Positions 4,990 to 5,700 of a stretch of DNA of 5,700 nt are shown one piece after another. The position numbers and the translations under genes are program-made. Positions within the stretch are counted from its first letter, which is position 1. Each line of letters begins with the position of its first letter. The notes beneath the pieces are model-generated. The model saw only the letters and a list, made by a program, of their open reading frames with translations, ran no database searches and was not told the origin of the DNA. Source of the DNA: Archangium sp. (lineage in GTDB: Bacteria > Myxococcota > Myxococcia > Myxococcales > Myxococcaceae). The stretch covers positions 1-5,700 of the forward strand of contig JAEUJR010000231.1 in NCBI GenBank assembly GCA_016793585.1, in the 5' to 3' direction.

Positions 4990-5700
4990 ATGCGTGCTCT
5001 GCCGCTCGCGCTGTCCCTTGCCGTGGTCCTGTCGTCGCCTGCGCTCGCCCAGAAGTACCGGGTGGTGGTGCTGGAGATCGACGGTGATCAGAACAACAAG
5101 CTGCGCAACCAGATCGAGGCCACGCTGCTGAAGGCCGACACCGTCGAGGTCGTCGCGCTCGACGAGTTCCGTGCCGCCGCCGCCAAGAAGAAGCTCAACG
5201 GCGCTGCCGCGATGACGGTCATCGGCATCAAGCGCGTCGGCAAGCAGCTGAAGATCGACGCGGCCGTCACGGGTGAGGTCGGCGACAAGTACAAGGTGCT
5301 CATCTACGACCGCGTCGGCAACGACCTGTGGACGAAGGAGCTGGCGGTCAAGAAGGGGCTGCTCTCTGACGACTTCGCCCAGAAGCTCGCGCGCGCCATC
5401 AGCGCCGCAGCTGAGCAGGGCGCCGCGAAGAACCCCGACACGGGTGAGGGCTCGGAAGGCACTGGCGGCGGCGGCGACACGGGCTCGGGCAACACCGGCG
5501 GTGGCGACACGGGCAGCGGGCCAGAGATCGATCTCACGGGCGGCAGCTCCGACACGGGAACGGGCAACACCGGCGGCGGCACGAAGACCAGCGGCGGCCG
5601 AACCGTCGTCTCGCCCGGCTCTGGCACCGGCAGCACGGGCTCGGGCTCGGGTGACGACAACCAGAACCGCGACACCGACCTCGACTTCGAGTCGTTCAAG
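4990..5700 (+). CDS. Secreted protein with TolB-N/CsgG-like alpha/beta domain and Gly/Thr/Asp-rich linker (3' end outside window)
   Basis: The reading frame is open for 237 codons to the window edge, so the gene is incomplete. Residues 1-20 are a clear signal peptide with an ALA cleavage site before Q21. Residues 21-145 form a compact alpha/beta domain: strand YRVVVLEIDG (23-32), helix 36-49, strand VEVVALDEF (52-60), helix 61-84, strand IDAAVTGEV (89-97), strand YKVLIYDR (101-108), strand LWTKELAV (113-120) and a helix about 125-143. This order resembles periplasmic TolB-N/CsgG/PelC-type domains; the resemblance is judged by eye. Residues 147-221 are a low-complexity linker with repeated DTGxGNTGGG, probably disordered. 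An Asp/Asn-rich segment (222-232) follows and could bind calcium or simply be acidic. A further domain, perhaps membrane-associated, is likely beyond the edge. Codon use matches the neighbours. The start is supported by AGAAGG. Confidence 0.85.
   Translation, partial: MRALPLALSLAVVLSSPALAQKYRVVVLEIDGDQNNKLRNQIEATLLKADTVEVVALDEFRAAAAKKKLNGAAAMTVIGIKRVGKQLKIDAAVTGEVGDKYKVLIYDRVGNDLWTKELAVKKGLLSDDFAQKLARAISAAAEQGAAKNPDTGEGSEGTGGGGDTGSGNTGGGDTGSGPEIDLTGGSSDTGTGNTGGGTKTSGGRTVVSPGSGTGSTGSGSGDDNQNRDTDLDFESFK
5476..5580 (+). repeat. Imperfect repeats in the Gly/Thr/Asp linker coding region
   Basis: DTGSGNTGGG (bases 5476-5505) recurs as DTGTGNTGGG (5551-5580), with a partial DTGSG copy between them. 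The DNA is similar but not identical between copies. This is an ordinary low-complexity linker expansion. Confidence 0.6.

Noticed and set aside
5088..5699. Minus-strand frames opposite the right-edge secreted protein
   Set aside because: The Pro/Val/Ser-rich translation mirrors the Gly/Thr/Asp linker; the plus strand has a signal peptide, ribosome site and a domain.

Overview
The window is high-GC, densely packed bacterial DNA with C/G-ending codons throughout. The protein families look like Myxococcota (order Myxococcales or a close relative). Three things point there: an ECF-type sigma factor set between an envelope protein and a single-pass TPR-like protein, a cysteine-rich VWA protein, and several envelope or secreted proteins in a row. 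The assignment rests on family recognition from memory, not on a search.

Layout. (1) A 37-codon, very basic small protein (62-175). (2) Nine bases later, a compact cluster begins: an envelope protein with a predicted beta-rich C-terminal half (185-1039, TTG start), a sigma-70/ECF-like sigma factor (1036-1620, TTG start overlapping the previous stop) and a membrane protein (1617-2738, ATGA overlap) that could act as its regulator. The membrane protein carries 22 consecutive six-residue repeats between its membrane segment and a TPR-like C-terminal domain. (3) A VWA-domain protein with a complete MIDAS and 15 cysteines (2795-3775) follows on the same strand after 56 bases. (4) A small lipoprotein lies on the minus strand (3777-4211), its stop one base from the VWA stop. 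(5) A HAD-superfamily phosphatase-like gene (4226-4936) runs divergently from the lipoprotein with only 14 bases between start codons. (6) A secreted protein starts at 4990 and runs off the right edge; it has a signal peptide, an alpha/beta domain resembling the TolB-N/CsgG type, and a Gly/Thr/Asp-rich linker. A perfect 7+1+7 palindrome precedes it.

How the parts may work together. The 185-2738 genes are probably one transcript and look like an envelope-sensing module: sigma factor in the cytoplasm, single-pass partner in the inner membrane with a long periplasmic rod and TPR-like head, and an exported beta-rich protein outside. Translation signals are uneven: the two TTG-started genes have poor ribosome sites, while the membrane partner has a near-consensus one, so the partner is probably made in excess of the sigma factor. 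The VWA gene could belong to the same transcript. The genes right of 3777 show no evident functional link.

The most unusual element is the 22-unit hexapeptide array. Its DNA is phase-locked at the codon level and contains a larger duplication, so it appears recently expanded. No gene-free stretch exceeds 300 bases. I see no tRNA, rRNA, CRISPR array, insertion sequence or convincing intrinsic terminator.
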